Origin: Bacteroidales bacterium
Lineage (GTDB): Bacteria > Bacteroidota > Bacteroidia > Bacteroidales > Prolixibacteraceae
Direction: 5' to 3'
DNA length: 32,901 nt
Assembly: GCA_015654795.1 (NCBI GenBank)
Contig: JAATGF010000170.1
Span: 1-32,901, forward strand
Below, piece after piece: positions 1 to 9,307 of this stretch (position 1 is its first letter; each line of letters begins with the position of its first letter). Position numbers and translations under genes: made by a program. A model generated the notes under the pieces. That model worked only from the letters and a program-made list of their open reading frames with translations, searched no databases and had not been told where the DNA came from.

Positions 1-2
1 TC

Positions 3-857
3 AAAGAGCTTTTCATTGTTGATTCTACCACAATCAAGCTTTTTAGCAGCCTAATATTTAAAGGAGTTGGGCGTAATCCCAGGGATGGCGGCAAGAAAAA
101 AGGAGGATTGAAAGTTCACATGCTCATTGATGCTTTGCAAGATGTCGGGAAGTTCGTCAAAGTAACGGCAGCCAAAGTCCATGACAGTAAATTTCTGAAC
201 AATCTGTCACTTAATCCCAATAGCATGGTCATGTTTGATAAGGCTTACAACCATTACAAACTCTTTGCAAAGTGGACACAGAAGCAAATATGGTTTGTTA
301 CCCGGATGAAAGATAATGCCCTGTACGAAATTGTAAAAATCGTCAGCGAAAATACTTTATCAGAAGATGTGGCGGGTGTTTTAAAAGAAGAACACATTCT
401 GTTGTGCTATAAAGAAAACAAACAGGATAAAGAGCCGAAGAAACTACTGTTACGTAGAATTACCTATCAGGATGAAAAGGGGCGCAAGTATGTTTTTATC
501 ACCAATAACATGCTACTTACTTCACAAGATATTGCCGATATTTACAAGCAACGCTGGCAAATAGAACTGTTGTTCAAGAAAATGAAACAAAACTTTCAAT
601 TGCATTGCTTTTATGGTGAAAGTGAAAACGTTATTGGCATACAAATCTGGTGTACACTCATTGCCCAGTTACTACTGACAGTTTTGCAACGAAAGACAGA
701 GACTAAAAAAGCATTTTCAACCATTGCAAGTCTGGTAAGACAACATTTACTTAGCTATCTTAACCTGGAGGAGTTGTTGAAAAACTCCAAAAGATTCTAT
801 GAAAAGTACCGAAAAACAATAGATTACAGCGATACCCTATTTCCTCTTTCAGGATAA
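3..857 (+). CDS. IS4-type DDE transposase, 5' truncated by the window edge
   Basis: The reading frame is open from the first bases of the window, so the N-terminus lies outside it; the first ATG-like start inside is not the real start. The visible part carries the DDE core of IS4-family transposases: an early Asp in IVDSTTIKLF, a second Asp in MVMFDKAYNHY, and the C-terminal YREK-type signature YKQRWQIELLFKKMKQNF with Y, R, E and K at the expected spacing. About 285 residues are visible, against roughly 350-400 usual for the family. The C-terminus looks normal and the gene ends just before a hairpin that probably marks the IS end. It would cut and paste the element. Whether it is intact cannot be judged without the left part. 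Confidence 0.88.
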   Translation, partial: KELFIVDSTTIKLFSSLIFKGVGRNPRDGGKKKGGLKVHMLIDALQDVGKFVKVTAAKVHDSKFLNNLSLNPNSMVMFDKAYNHYKLFAKWTQKQIWFVTRMKDNALYEIVKIVSENTLSEDVAGVLKEEHILLCYKENKQDKEPKKLLLRRITYQDEKGRKYVFITNNMLLTSQDIADIYKQRWQIELLFKKMKQNFQLHCFYGESENVIGIQIWCTLIAQLLLTVLQRKTETKKAFSTIASLVRQHLLSYLNLEELLKNSKRFYEKYRKTIDYSDTLFPLSG

Positions 858-924
858 AACAGGGGGCTTAATTTTGAAAATAGAAAATGCTAAATTGAAT
901 ATCAACAAGTTAAATAAAAGAATC

Positions 925-947
925 ACCGACTTTCAATTTTAGTCGGT
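925..947. repeat. Hairpin near the presumed right end of the IS4-type element
   Basis: Perfect 7-bp arms (ACCGACT / AGTCGGT) flank a 9-base loop, 68 bp after the transposase stop. Position and symmetry suggest a transcription stop or part of the IS end. The exact IS boundary cannot be set because the left end is outside the window. I see nothing else in the rest of the 858-1123 gap. Confidence 0.45.
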
Positions 948-1123
948 CAACAATGTTTTTTAATGATAATTTTCGCTGATAATCAAACTATTTATATTTT
1001 TGTCATGTACTAAGTAGTTCATTATATAAAATATTAATTTGTATATTAAAGCAAACTGGTCGAAGGTCTTCTGTGGGTTAACCAGTATCTTTAAGATATT
1101 CTGCATCAACAAATAGTAAAAAA

Positions 1124-3082
1124 ATGACGAAAATCCTAATTCTTGTTATTGTTTCAATAATTACTGTTTCTTGTTCAAAGTACTCTCAGGATATTGAGTC
1201 GGTATTACTTCTTGCTGGGGATAATCGCCAAGAACTGGAAAAGACGCTGGAATATTATCGGAATGTTCCTGAAGACAGTTTAAAATATAAGGCCGCGAAG
1301 TTTTTGATATTAAATATGCCAGGCTTATATACCAGAACTTCATCCCGTTCTAACATCTATATAAATGCATGCAGAAGGTATATTCACAACTGGAAAGATC
1401 CCTATACAGTGATCGATTCGCTAAACAAATTTTGTTTCCGTGATAAAGATTCAATTCTATTTGATGTTCATTCAATTACATCGAAATTCTTAATTGACAA
1501 TATTGAATTTTCTTTTAAAGTATGGAACGAACAGCCTTGGGGAAAATGGATTTCTTTTGAAGACTTTTGTGAATACATATTGCCCTACAGAATTAATGAT
1601 GAAAAGCTTGAGATGAGTTGGAAAAAAAAGTACTATGACCTTTACAAGCCATTGATTGACACCTTCGCCTGTGATGACGTTGTTAAAGTTTGTCGGTATT
1701 TAAATAACAGATTAATGCAAGATAATTGGTATACAGCATCAGTTGACAAGGCTGGATTACCAACCTTTAGTCCCTCCGAATTACATGAAATTCGAATAGG
1801 TACCTGTCCGCAACGTGTTACTTTCGGGGTTTACGTTATGCGATCATTGGGGATACCTGTTTCGATTGATTTTATTGAACAATGGCCATACCGATCCATG
1901 CGTCATATGTGGAATGCTGTAATGGATTCAAAGAGGAAGATGCACTTATTTGTTATAACAGATTCCAATCCTGAAAATCAGGATTTGGGAAAGAGAGGGA
2001 AAATGTACCGCCAAACCACATCCATACAGCACAATCAGCTTATCCCTGAAAAAGAACAAAAAGGATTTGTTCCCCCCTTCTTCAGACAATTCCGAGTAGT
2101 TGATGTAACAAGGGAATATCTTCAAGATGTAATAGATGCAACAATAAATCTAGTCTCCGAAAAAATATCAAAAAATCGACTGGTATATTTGAGCGTCTTT
2201 AATAATGAAGACTGGATACCAATACACTGGGGAAAGATTAATGGGAAGCATGTTACTTTTACAGCAATAGAGAAAGGCATTGTTTGCATGGCTATGACAG
2301 ATGAAAATGGACTGTTGGTTCCCTGTAGCTATCCTTTTGCCATTAAAGAAGACGGATCTATTCACTATTATATTCCTGATAAGACAAAACCGATGTCGGT
2401 TAAACTGAAACGCAAATATGCTCCAATTGGTTTTGGCAGTAAATCTCACAAAGAAATGGAAGGAGGTCTTTTCCAAGGTGATAGTGATCCATCGTTCTCT
2501 CATCCGATAACATTGTATCAGATTAAGGATGGATCAAGAGTTTGTTTATATAATAAGGTTACTTTATCGACCAAAGAATCATTCCAATACGTACGCTACA
2601 ATTCTGCTCCTAATAGTTACTGCAATATTGCAGAATTGCATTTTTATAATACGAGAGGTGAAATTTTGAATGGGAAAAGAATTGGAACCGAATGTTTTTA
2701 TCATGGGCTGTATCGGCCAGACAATGTATTTGACAATGATATTTTAACGTTCTATTACAGCTGTAACCCTAATAATGCTTGGGTCGGCTTGGATTTAAAC
2801 AAGCCGGAAGTCATTTGCAACATTGTTTTTGTACCCCGTAATGATGATAATTATATCGCTCCGTCAGATACGTACGAATTTCAGTACCTAGATTTACAAG
2901 GTTGGCACTCTCTGGGAACACGTCAGGTTTCTATAGATGAAATTAAATATAATGTAGATCCAGCATTAACTATAAATTATGACAGCGTTCCTTCTAATGC
3001 ATTATTTCGGTTGTTGAACCTTACGAGAGGAAGCGAAGTCCGAATTTTTGCTTATGAGAACGGAGAACAGATTTGGTGGTAA
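1124..3082 (+). CDS. Lipoprotein with transglutaminase-like core and discoidin-like C-terminus (copy 1 of 3)
   Basis: 652 residues. A short signal peptide ends in a lipobox (TVSC, Cys17), so it should be a membrane-anchored lipoprotein, probably surface-exposed. Residues about 30-70 hold a motif shared by all three copies (LAGxNRxELEKxLEYY, then LKYKAAKFLIxNMPG). The centre has a transglutaminase-like core: Cys228 in GTCPQR followed by the YVMRSLGIP helix, His261 in RHMWNAV and Asp280 in TDSNPE, matching the Cys-His-Asp triad. The C-terminal 150 residues look like an F5/8 type C (discoidin) domain (NIAELHFYN, WVGLDLNKP, IVFVPRNDDN) and end in RIFAYENGEQIWW. It stands alone between an IS and a degenerate region. 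Such folds may be peptidases, cross-linkers or dead binding domains; the substrate is unknown. Confidence 0.8.
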   Translation: MTKILILVIVSIITVSCSKYSQDIESVLLLAGDNRQELEKTLEYYRNVPEDSLKYKAAKFLILNMPGLYTRTSSRSNIYINACRRYIHNWKDPYTVIDSLNKFCFRDKDSILFDVHSITSKFLIDNIEFSFKVWNEQPWGKWISFEDFCEYILPYRINDEKLEMSWKKKYYDLYKPLIDTFACDDVVKVCRYLNNRLMQDNWYTASVDKAGLPTFSPSELHEIRIGTCPQRVTFGVYVMRSLGIPVSIDFIEQWPYRSMRHMWNAVMDSKRKMHLFVITDSNPENQDLGKRGKMYRQTTSIQHNQLIPEKEQKGFVPPFFRQFRVVDVTREYLQDVIDATINLVSEKISKNRLVYLSVFNNEDWIPIHWGKINGKHVTFTAIEKGIVCMAMTDENGLLVPCSYPFAIKEDGSIHYYIPDKTKPMSVKLKRKYAPIGFGSKSHKEMEGGLFQGDSDPSFSHPITLYQIKDGSRVCLYNKVTLSTKESFQYVRYNSAPNSYCNIAELHFYNTRGEILNGKRIGTECFYHGLYRPDNVFDNDILTFYYSCNPNNAWVGLDLNKPEVICNIVFVPRNDDNYIAPSDTYEFQYLDLQGWHSLGTRQVSIDEIKYNVDPALTINYDSVPSNALFRLLNLTRGSEVRIFAYENGEQIWW

Positions 3083-3240
3083 ATGTCAGAAATGAGCTTC
3101 AGCTTCTTAAATATTTATCTTTGTTTATTGTAGAGATAAAAATGTAAAAGGAATAGATCGAGTGCGTATGATACTCAGTATTGAACAACTTTTATGTTGA
3201 ACTAATTCACATTGCTATTATTTTTCATACAGAGGCGGTC

Positions 3241-3585
3241 TCAAAAGATCGTAATAGTTCCATTATTTTTATAATCATCTCGTGAATTGGATTTTAGACC
3301 CAATAATATATTCTTTTCCTTACTTTTGAATTTTACAAACAATGGTAAATAAAACAGGATCGCAGTGACCGAGAAGATAAGGCCACCCATTGCCCCAGCT
3401 GCAAAAGCAAACCAAAAAACTTCATTTTGTCCCGACCATACAAATGGAATCAGGCTCAGCACCGTAGAAATGATCGTCAGGAAGATTGGGATTATTTTAT
3501 GGTTGAATGCTTTGAGATAGACACGTAAATTATCCCGAACACCTTCTGCCCTACAGAAGTTATTGTAGTCGTTAATGATATAAAG
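3241..3585 (-). pseudogene. C-terminal remnant of an RND-type efflux transporter
   Basis: Minus-strand translation gives IINDYNNFCRAEGVRDNLR, then KAFNHKIIPIFLTIISTVL, then SLIPFVWSGQNEVFWFAFAAG and MGGLIFSVTAILFYLPLFVK. This is the last two transmembrane segments and cytoplasmic tail of an AcrB/CzcA-like RND inner-membrane pump (full length about 1,000 residues or more). Only about 110 residues survive. No start codon or periplasmic part precedes it, and the sequence upstream changes character near 3590-3620. It is a non-functional leftover, presumably cut off by the insertion or recombination that built this region. Family recognition is good; the exact 5' boundary is approximate. Confidence 0.6.
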
Positions 3586-3621
3586 GAATAGAGATTTCAG
3601 ATTCAGCAGGTAGGAACATAA

Positions 3622-3735
3622 AAGCGCTTCAGAAATATTATTGGAGATTCGACAAGGAAGGACTTGATTTTCACGAGGTATCCATCAATCAATTCTATAA
3701 CTTTCTGAAAGATAAGGTTTATAAATTAAAACTGC
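3622..3735 (+). pseudogene. Possible fragment of a tyrosine recombinase N-terminal domain
   Basis: The plus strand reads ALQKYYWRFDKEGLDFHEV followed by SINQFYNFLKDKVYKLKLPT. This resembles the SAM-like core-binding domain of Bacteroidota tyrosine recombinases, where a short helix and 'FY.FL..KGY.LNT' precede the catalytic domain. There is no start, no catalytic domain and no continuation, so it can only be a remnant. It abuts the RND remnant, which fits a recombination scar. The match is to a weakly conserved domain, so confidence is low. Confidence 0.3.
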
Positions 3736-4129
3736 CTACATTATTTATAAGCAACAAGCTTCAGTCGATTTGTTTTTTGGATGCATTGGGGGTTTTAAAT
3801 GTTTGGGATTTAAATTACTGGCCAATCCAAATCCATAGCCAATAATCCAAATAATTAAACTTCGGGAAAATTGAGAAACATAAGTTGAGCAATGAAATCC
3901 ACAAAACCAATCTGCAGAATCAATAAATAGCGTCAAGGAAAATGACCTTCACACTTGCCATTTGACCAGAAGTTTCCAGGAAAATGTAGAAATACCTCCG
4001 CTTGCTGAATTTCAATTTGGATTGGAGGTCAATGATATTCGCGAATTGACCAGCTTTTATAGATGAAGTACCTCAGATCTACTTTCCAAATACAACAAGA
4101 TCATATACCAGTCCCAAATGGTCTGATTT

Positions 4130-6103
4130 TTACCACCAAATTTGTTTTCCATTTTCATATGTAAAAATACGTTCGTCGTTACCTCTTGTGTGATTCTCCA
4201 AGTATAGCAATGTGCCCGAAACAATATTTCTGTAAACTATCGAATCAGCATCAGCAATCGTCTCTCCTGCAGAAACCCATTCGTTATCTAAATAATACAG
4301 TTCATATTGGTCTCCTTTACGAATAAAATTATCCCGGTTCCTGGGAATATAAATTATTTTCGAAATGGATACGGGCCTGCCAAAATCAAGTCCTACCCAG
4401 CCACCGGAAGCATTTTTATAATGAAAGGACGTGTATGGGTTTTCATCTAAAGCATTTGTATATTCATTCATATTGTTAAATTCATCATTATTAGGAGTGC
4501 CAATCACCTTGCCGAGACACGCCTTAGTATCATTTATGTTCTTATAAAACATGACTTCAGACACATCACAATGGGAACCTTCCGGCCCTTTATAACGAAA
4601 ATAGCGGTATTTTTTTTGTGAATGCAAATGCAATATATTCTTCAAGCGAACAGGCGGTTTATTTATTATAGCCAACGTATCCGGACAGTTAAATGATAAA
4701 TTATTGCTTGCTTCAAAAACGCCATTAACCATTAATCCGGTAAAACCCTCAGTACCTATATCAAACTTGGATAAAAGACAAATGGTATCGTTCTTTTCAT
4801 TGGCCACCAAAAGGTGTATTTTCCCGTCTAAACCTGTTATCCGAAACGCACCGGTTTGAAATTTTAACTGGTTACTTTCCCAACTTGCAATTCTGAAAAC
4901 AATATCAGATTTAACATTATCAAATTGTGTATGTTTTTTGTCAAATTGCGTCCAGGCCACAGGCACCCAGGTTTTTTTATGCGAAACACATAAATAAGCA
5001 ATGGAGGGGCTTTTATTTTCGACATACCAAGCAGACTCTGGTATAGTAATTGAGCGGACCGGATTATTACCGGTATAAATGGATGTAATATCCATAAATC
5101 TGGGATGGGAAAAGAACGGAGGAAAGGAAGTTGATAATGTATATAACTGTTTTTCCAAATTCTTGTTTATACTAAACATTTTACGATATACTTTGGAGGT
5201 AAGATGTTGAGCTTCATGTGAAGAAAGAATACCAATTTTAGCGTCTAGATAATCAGATGTGTAGGTATTCCTGTTGATATCTAAAATAAATGTCCAGAAA
5301 TGTCCGGCATTTCCTCTGCCATGTATAGGCATAAAATCTATTCCACAAGGAATCCCTAATGATCGTAAAACATATACTGTCAAATCTGTCAACTCAAGAC
5401 AACTGCCCGTCCTCCATTGTTCACATAATTCAGGTCCTATATGAGGTAAATTCGGGAGAACAGTGGTAAAATGTTTTTCTCCCTTACTCAGAGAATCCAA
5501 TATTATCTTTGCTGCAAACAAGGGATCTGTTGCTTCCGGGGAATTCCGATACGAATCAAGCAAATAATTATACTTTTCATACATCTTTTGACGCCATTCT
5601 GATGGTTTTTCATCTTCTATTCTATAAGGAAGGATATATTCACAAAAATCATCGAATAATACATTTTTCCCCCAAGGCTGTTCTTTCCATACTTTAAATG
5701 CCCACTCGACATTTTCAATCAGGTAACTATATTTAATTTCTTTTATATCCGGTTTGCTTTCCACCTGATTAATTGAAAAATTGCCATATTCCGAAATAAA
5801 GGATTTCAACACTTCTTGAGGCTCTTGTCTGCTTGTAGCCAATGCTTTATAAATCTGTAAATAGTTGTCCAATAACTTTCCTTCATAGTGATGATAATAA
5901 GGCATATTTTCTATTAAGAAACATGCTGCACGATATTTCAGACTGTCAGCCGGATCTTCAGAGTAATGCTCCAGCACTTTTTCCAATTCAGGACGGTTGT
6001 TTCCTGCCAATCTTAGTGCGGTATACAAACCTGATGAATTGTTCTGCTGACAAGAATAAATTAAAAAAGAGAACAGTACGAGGAAAAAGAAAGAATTATT
6101 CAT
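4130..6103 (-). CDS. Lipoprotein with transglutaminase-like core and discoidin-like C-terminus (copy 2 of 3)
   Basis: 657 residues, full length relative to copy 1. The lipobox is IYSC (Cys18). The N-terminal family motif is LRLAGNNRPELEKVLEHY. The core has Cys235 (RTGSCLEL), His268 (GHFWTFIL) and Asp284 (TSDYLD), a complete Cys-His-Asp set. The C-terminal discoidin-like part has DVSEVMFYKN, WVGLDFGRP, IIYIPRNRDN and ends RIFTYENGKQIWW, nearly the same as copy 1. It is the last gene of the minus-strand run that begins near 10.2 kb, 111 bp after the O-antigen-ligase-like gene, and converges on copy 1. It may act with the Cys-rich lipoprotein cluster upstream, but it may also just be part of a dispersed lipoprotein family. 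Confidence 0.8.
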   Translation of the reverse strand: MNNSFFFLVLFSFLIYSCQQNNSSGLYTALRLAGNNRPELEKVLEHYSEDPADSLKYRAACFLIENMPYYHHYEGKLLDNYLQIYKALATSRQEPQEVLKSFISEYGNFSINQVESKPDIKEIKYSYLIENVEWAFKVWKEQPWGKNVLFDDFCEYILPYRIEDEKPSEWRQKMYEKYNYLLDSYRNSPEATDPLFAAKIILDSLSKGEKHFTTVLPNLPHIGPELCEQWRTGSCLELTDLTVYVLRSLGIPCGIDFMPIHGRGNAGHFWTFILDINRNTYTSDYLDAKIGILSSHEAQHLTSKVYRKMFSINKNLEKQLYTLSTSFPPFFSHPRFMDITSIYTGNNPVRSITIPESAWYVENKSPSIAYLCVSHKKTWVPVAWTQFDKKHTQFDNVKSDIVFRIASWESNQLKFQTGAFRITGLDGKIHLLVANEKNDTICLLSKFDIGTEGFTGLMVNGVFEASNNLSFNCPDTLAIINKPPVRLKNILHLHSQKKYRYFRYKGPEGSHCDVSEVMFYKNINDTKACLGKVIGTPNNDEFNNMNEYTNALDENPYTSFHYKNASGGWVGLDFGRPVSISKIIYIPRNRDNFIRKGDQYELYYLDNEWVSAGETIADADSIVYRNIVSGTLLYLENHTRGNDERIFTYENGKQIWW

Positions 6104-6214
6104 GTTTAAGGAGGTCCTAAAAAATGTTTTAAAATACTGTTAAATAAGCTTCTTGTTAATGGGCGAATTCAAGCTAACTAAAGACCTCCAATAGAAAAAC
6201 GACCTGAAGTAAAA

Positions 6215-8062
6215 TTAATCAGGGTTTGGCTCGGTTAGCATTTTGTTTATTTCATGTTTTATCTCATCAACCATCAATGATTCAACTTTTACTTTTTGAT
6301 TAAGAATCTCCTTTGAAATTTTTATAAAATCATCATAATTATTTGTTTCCTTATATAAACAAGCTAATTTATATTTTGGAAATAATTTGTGAGGTATCAT
6401 ATTCATCGCTATTAGATAGTTATCTTTTGCTTTATCGTATTGCTTTAATAATTTATATCCATCACCAAGTGTAATGTAGATTACAGGATCACTCCATATT
6501 GTCTGTGCCTTTTCCAAAACTTTAATACTTAGCAGAATATTGCCATTCATAAAGAGACATTTTCCATAATATTGTAAATATTCACCATTGATGTTTAAAA
6601 AAGGAGATTTAATATTGTCGTACTTTTCCTTCGCTTTACTGTAATACTCCATTTTATAATCAATATCAGCCTGTTTCCACATCCTATATGAAAGATATTG
6701 ATCTTTTGTATAAAATAACAACAAAATAGAAAACGCCAACATAAAAATTGCTAAAATATTTTTTAATAATGAAGCTCTAAAATACAAATTCAATTTAACA
6801 TTGCGAATTACATAATCTGTAGATGAGGAGATAATAGCCATATAAAAGAAGAAAAGAAGAAGTATTGGCAAAATATGTAATGGGTAAGAAATTATAGAAC
6901 AAGCCAATATTGAAATTATTGCTGTTAATGCAGCAATTAGCTTTTTATCCTGTTGGATTTGTAAAGTTCTATATCCATTTATCAATAAATTTGTGAGTAA
7001 AATCAAGAACAAAAAAAGACCTAAGAATCCAGTTTCTGATACTAACTCAAGGTATTCGTTGTATGCAAATTTAACGTTGCCCGCAACCATCTCTTTATCA
7101 GTATTTTTAGGATGATTGGCAAACCATTGAGATTGATAATTATTGTAAACAGATTTGTACCTTCCAACACCGATTCCAAAAATAGGATTGCCCTTAATAA
7201 TATCAGTAGTAACTTCCCATATAAAGAGCCGCCCAAGCGTTGAATTAGGTTTTATTTTATAAAGACCTACACTTATTGAAGCGGTAAAAATAATTACAAA
7301 TATCCATGCGCATACCTTTCCTATCTTACCCTTAAGTATTTTCTTCAACTTATAGAGCAAATCATATTTATAAAACAAAATGATTAATGAACTCAGCAAA
7401 ACTGCAAGCCAGGCGGCACGTATCTTGGATATTATTAAAACCGCAAAAATTAAAAATATTGCAACTAAAGATGTATATTTTCCTACATATCTATAAAAGT
7501 TTGTTGTTTTGATAAAAAGATATATCATCAGCGGAAATGGAAAAATCGTTGCCAAGAATAATGAATAAGGTGCAGGGTTAGTAAATGTTCCTGTAATCTC
7601 AAAGTCAGAAGAATAACTTGCGAGGACACCATTTACTTGTAACAACCCCAAAATACTTTGGCCTAGTCCAAAACATAGGAATATGAGAAAAAGGTAATTT
7701 GAATTTATTATTACATTTTTATTATTAAGCAATTCCTTAATAATAAAATAAAACAATAACAACAATGTATAGTTTAAAAGGTCAGTATTATATAAAAAAT
7801 CAATGTATTGATTAATAAGAGCATGGATAGCAAGATACAGATAAAATAACAATAATGACAAATCCGTGGAATTTAATTTTAATGAAAATGAATCTCTTAA
7901 CACAATAAGATCAATCGAAAATAAAAGCAAAAGTAAAGCGATAGACCCAACTACCCAGATTTGCTTAGAACTGTTAACTCCATTAAACAGTTCGGGTGAA
8001 ACAATAAAAGGAGTTAAAAAAATTAATAATAGTATTGAACAATAGAGGTATTGCTTTAACAT
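6215..8062 (-). CDS. O-antigen ligase-like (WaaL/Wzy-type) membrane protein with C-terminal TPR region
   Basis: About 615 residues from the ATG at 8062. The frame is open to 8170, but the extra 36 residues are polar and precede a clean start (MLKQYLYCSILLL...), so the internal start is preferred. Some ten transmembrane segments are followed by the large periplasmic loop typical of the Wzy_C/O-antigen ligase fold (RLFIWEVTTDIIKGNPIFG, then GVGRYKSVYNNYQ, then KFAYNEYLELVSETGFLG). An arginine in KIRAAWLA precedes it, as in the family. From about residue 460 the protein is soluble and TPR-like (YITLGDGYKLLKQYDKAKDN). Family members move glycans onto lipid A or protein. No glycosyltransferase genes are nearby, which is unusual for an O-antigen ligase and suggests a dedicated target, possibly a product of the adjacent cluster (inference). 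Confidence 0.75.
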   Translation of the reverse strand: MLKQYLYCSILLLIFLTPFIVSPELFNGVNSSKQIWVVGSIALLLLLFSIDLIVLRDSFSLKLNSTDLSLLLFYLYLAIHALINQYIDFLYNTDLLNYTLLLLFYFIIKELLNNKNVIINSNYLFLIFLCFGLGQSILGLLQVNGVLASYSSDFEITGTFTNPAPYSLFLATIFPFPLMIYLFIKTTNFYRYVGKYTSLVAIFLIFAVLIISKIRAAWLAVLLSSLIILFYKYDLLYKLKKILKGKIGKVCAWIFVIIFTASISVGLYKIKPNSTLGRLFIWEVTTDIIKGNPIFGIGVGRYKSVYNNYQSQWFANHPKNTDKEMVAGNVKFAYNEYLELVSETGFLGLFLFLILLTNLLINGYRTLQIQQDKKLIAALTAIISILACSIISYPLHILPILLLFFFYMAIISSSTDYVIRNVKLNLYFRASLLKNILAIFMLAFSILLLFYTKDQYLSYRMWKQADIDYKMEYYSKAKEKYDNIKSPFLNINGEYLQYYGKCLFMNGNILLSIKVLEKAQTIWSDPVIYITLGDGYKLLKQYDKAKDNYLIAMNMIPHKLFPKYKLACLYKETNNYDDFIKISKEILNQKVKVESLMVDEIKHEINKMLTEPNPD

Positions 8063-8355
8063 GTTTGTACAATTTAAAATACTGCTTATCTGCATAACTA
8101 ATGTGAATTCTTCCTTATTCCAGAAAATAAGTTCGTCCCATGATAATTCCGAACTTAGATTATTACTCAATTGAATAAAAAAACATGAGTAAAGCAGATA
8201 AGCAATTTTAAAATTAATTCGCCAAATCAGTAATTTTCCTATTTCTAAATAATGTGAACGAGCTATTATTGTATATTAATAGCTTTTAATTTTCAGTATA
8301 ACAATTGATTACCACCAATTAGCATGATATAAAATACGACATTATTTGAATCACT

Positions 8356-9030
8356 CTATAGCAGACTACATGTTCCATCACAATAATACCCAAATAACAT
8401 TCCGCATCCCCATGGCGATTGAGTACAACTAGTCGAGTAACAAGAAGAAATACCAAACGGACCACCACACATATCCCAAGCAACATTACAACTACAACTG
8501 GATTCGGAAGAAGTTGCTGTTACGGCATTGGCAGATTTTAGTATTACTACTTTAAAATTTCCTTGCTTATCAATTAACTCTTCTACTCTTCCAACCATAC
8601 CGCCTATTTGTTGTTTAGTCCAACCAAATTTTTTAACTCCTTCTACACACCAATCTTTTTCGAATAAATTAACCGGTTGGAATTTTACGGAATCTTTCCT
8701 AAATTCATCATTAAACCATTCTTCTTTGAGTGCATTACGCAAACTCATTATATGAACTTTTTCTTCTGTTGACCAATCAAGTTTTACAACCTCATCTAAT
8801 TTGTCAACCCATAGTTGAAGTCGTTGTTTCGAAGAGAAAGCTCTAAAAATTGCTATTTGAACAGAATGTTCTTTAGAAGTTATGTCTTCACGACTCATCA
8901 GACTAATTTCCTTTAAGTTTGATTTAACCCAATTATTTATTTCAGGATTACAAGAATACAGGTTTACATCTTTCTGACAAGACGAAACAACAAAAATAAT
9001 AGTTACTAATAAAAATGTAAATTTGTTCAT
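8356..9030 (-). CDS. Bacteriocin fulvocin C-related lipoprotein
   Basis: 224 residues. The signal peptide ends in a lipobox (VSSC, Cys18). Residues 25-165 form a soluble, mostly helical region with no known catalytic motif. A small-residue linker (ANAVTATSSESS) leads to a C-terminal domain with eight cysteines at 179, 181, 188, 197, 202, 209, 217 and 221. The pattern C-x-C-x6-C-x8-C-x4-C-x6-C-x7-C-x3-C closely follows that of fulvocin C, the Myxococcus fulvus bacteriocin, as I remember its sequence. Eight Cys would give four disulfides outside the cytoplasm. It follows the ABC transporter genes, with 19 bp after the 85-codon gene. It could be a bacteriocin precursor, a toxin displayed on the cell surface, or an immunity-type homologue. 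No processing site is evident. Confidence 0.75.
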   Translation of the reverse strand: MNKFTFLLVTIIFVVSSCQKDVNLYSCNPEINNWVKSNLKEISLMSREDITSKEHSVQIAIFRAFSSKQRLQLWVDKLDEVVKLDWSTEEKVHIMSLRNALKEEWFNDEFRKDSVKFQPVNLFEKDWCVEGVKKFGWTKQQIGGMVGRVEELIDKQGNFKVVILKSANAVTATSSESSCSCNVAWDMCGGPFGISSCYSTSCTQSPWGCGMLFGYYCDGTCSLL

Positions 9031-9049
9031 GATACAAAAGTTTAAAATG

Positions 9050-9307
9050 TTAAATAATATATTGATTTAGCGAATTAAAGTTCATAACCAATTTATCATT
9101 CAAAAGAAATTTATCCCTGCAGGTAAAATGCCCGTATATGTTTTCCAATAGCAGTTTAAAATACTGAGCTTTGTACAAAGCACCTATGCCTGAATTTCGT
9201 AAATTTGTCCAATAAGTAATTGAACTGTCACTGATATATAACGTTTGTTGAAAGCTGGCAGTTTTCACTAGTCTATGGAATATATCCCCAAATTTTAAGT
9301 TCATCAT
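9050..9307 (-). CDS. Hypothetical protein, 85 residues, in the fulvocin-like cluster
   Basis: The frame starts 35 bp inside the 3' end of the ABC ATPase gene and ends 19 bp before the fulvocin C-like lipoprotein, which suggests translational coupling. The product has no signal peptide or membrane helix; the visible parts are MMNLKFGDIFHRLV, an aromatic-rich middle (SITYWTNLRNSGIGALYKAQ) and a polar tail. I do not recognise it. It may instead be a non-coding frame or the remnant of a larger immunity or maturation protein. Its position in the run is the main support. Confidence 0.4.
   Translation of the reverse strand: MMNLKFGDIFHRLVKTASFQQTLYISDSSITYWTNLRNSGIGALYKAQYFKLLLENIYGHFTCRDKFLLNDKLVMNFNSLNQYII

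Larger units (their letters stand above)
3083..4129. other. Gene-poor stretch with decayed foreign gene pieces
   Basis: About 1 kb between two convergent transglutaminase-like lipoprotein genes with no intact gene. It holds the RND-pump tail and the integrase-like fragment listed separately. A further short open stretch on the plus strand (about 3930-4064) reads ...EIPPLAEFQFGLEVNDIREL and then stops; I do not recognise it. A 63-codon minus-strand frame at 3745-3936 has no protein-like features. Confidence 0.5.

Noticed and set aside
3745-3936. 63-codon minus-strand frame
   Set aside because: Non-protein-like composition in a debris region; no neighbour or start signal supports it.
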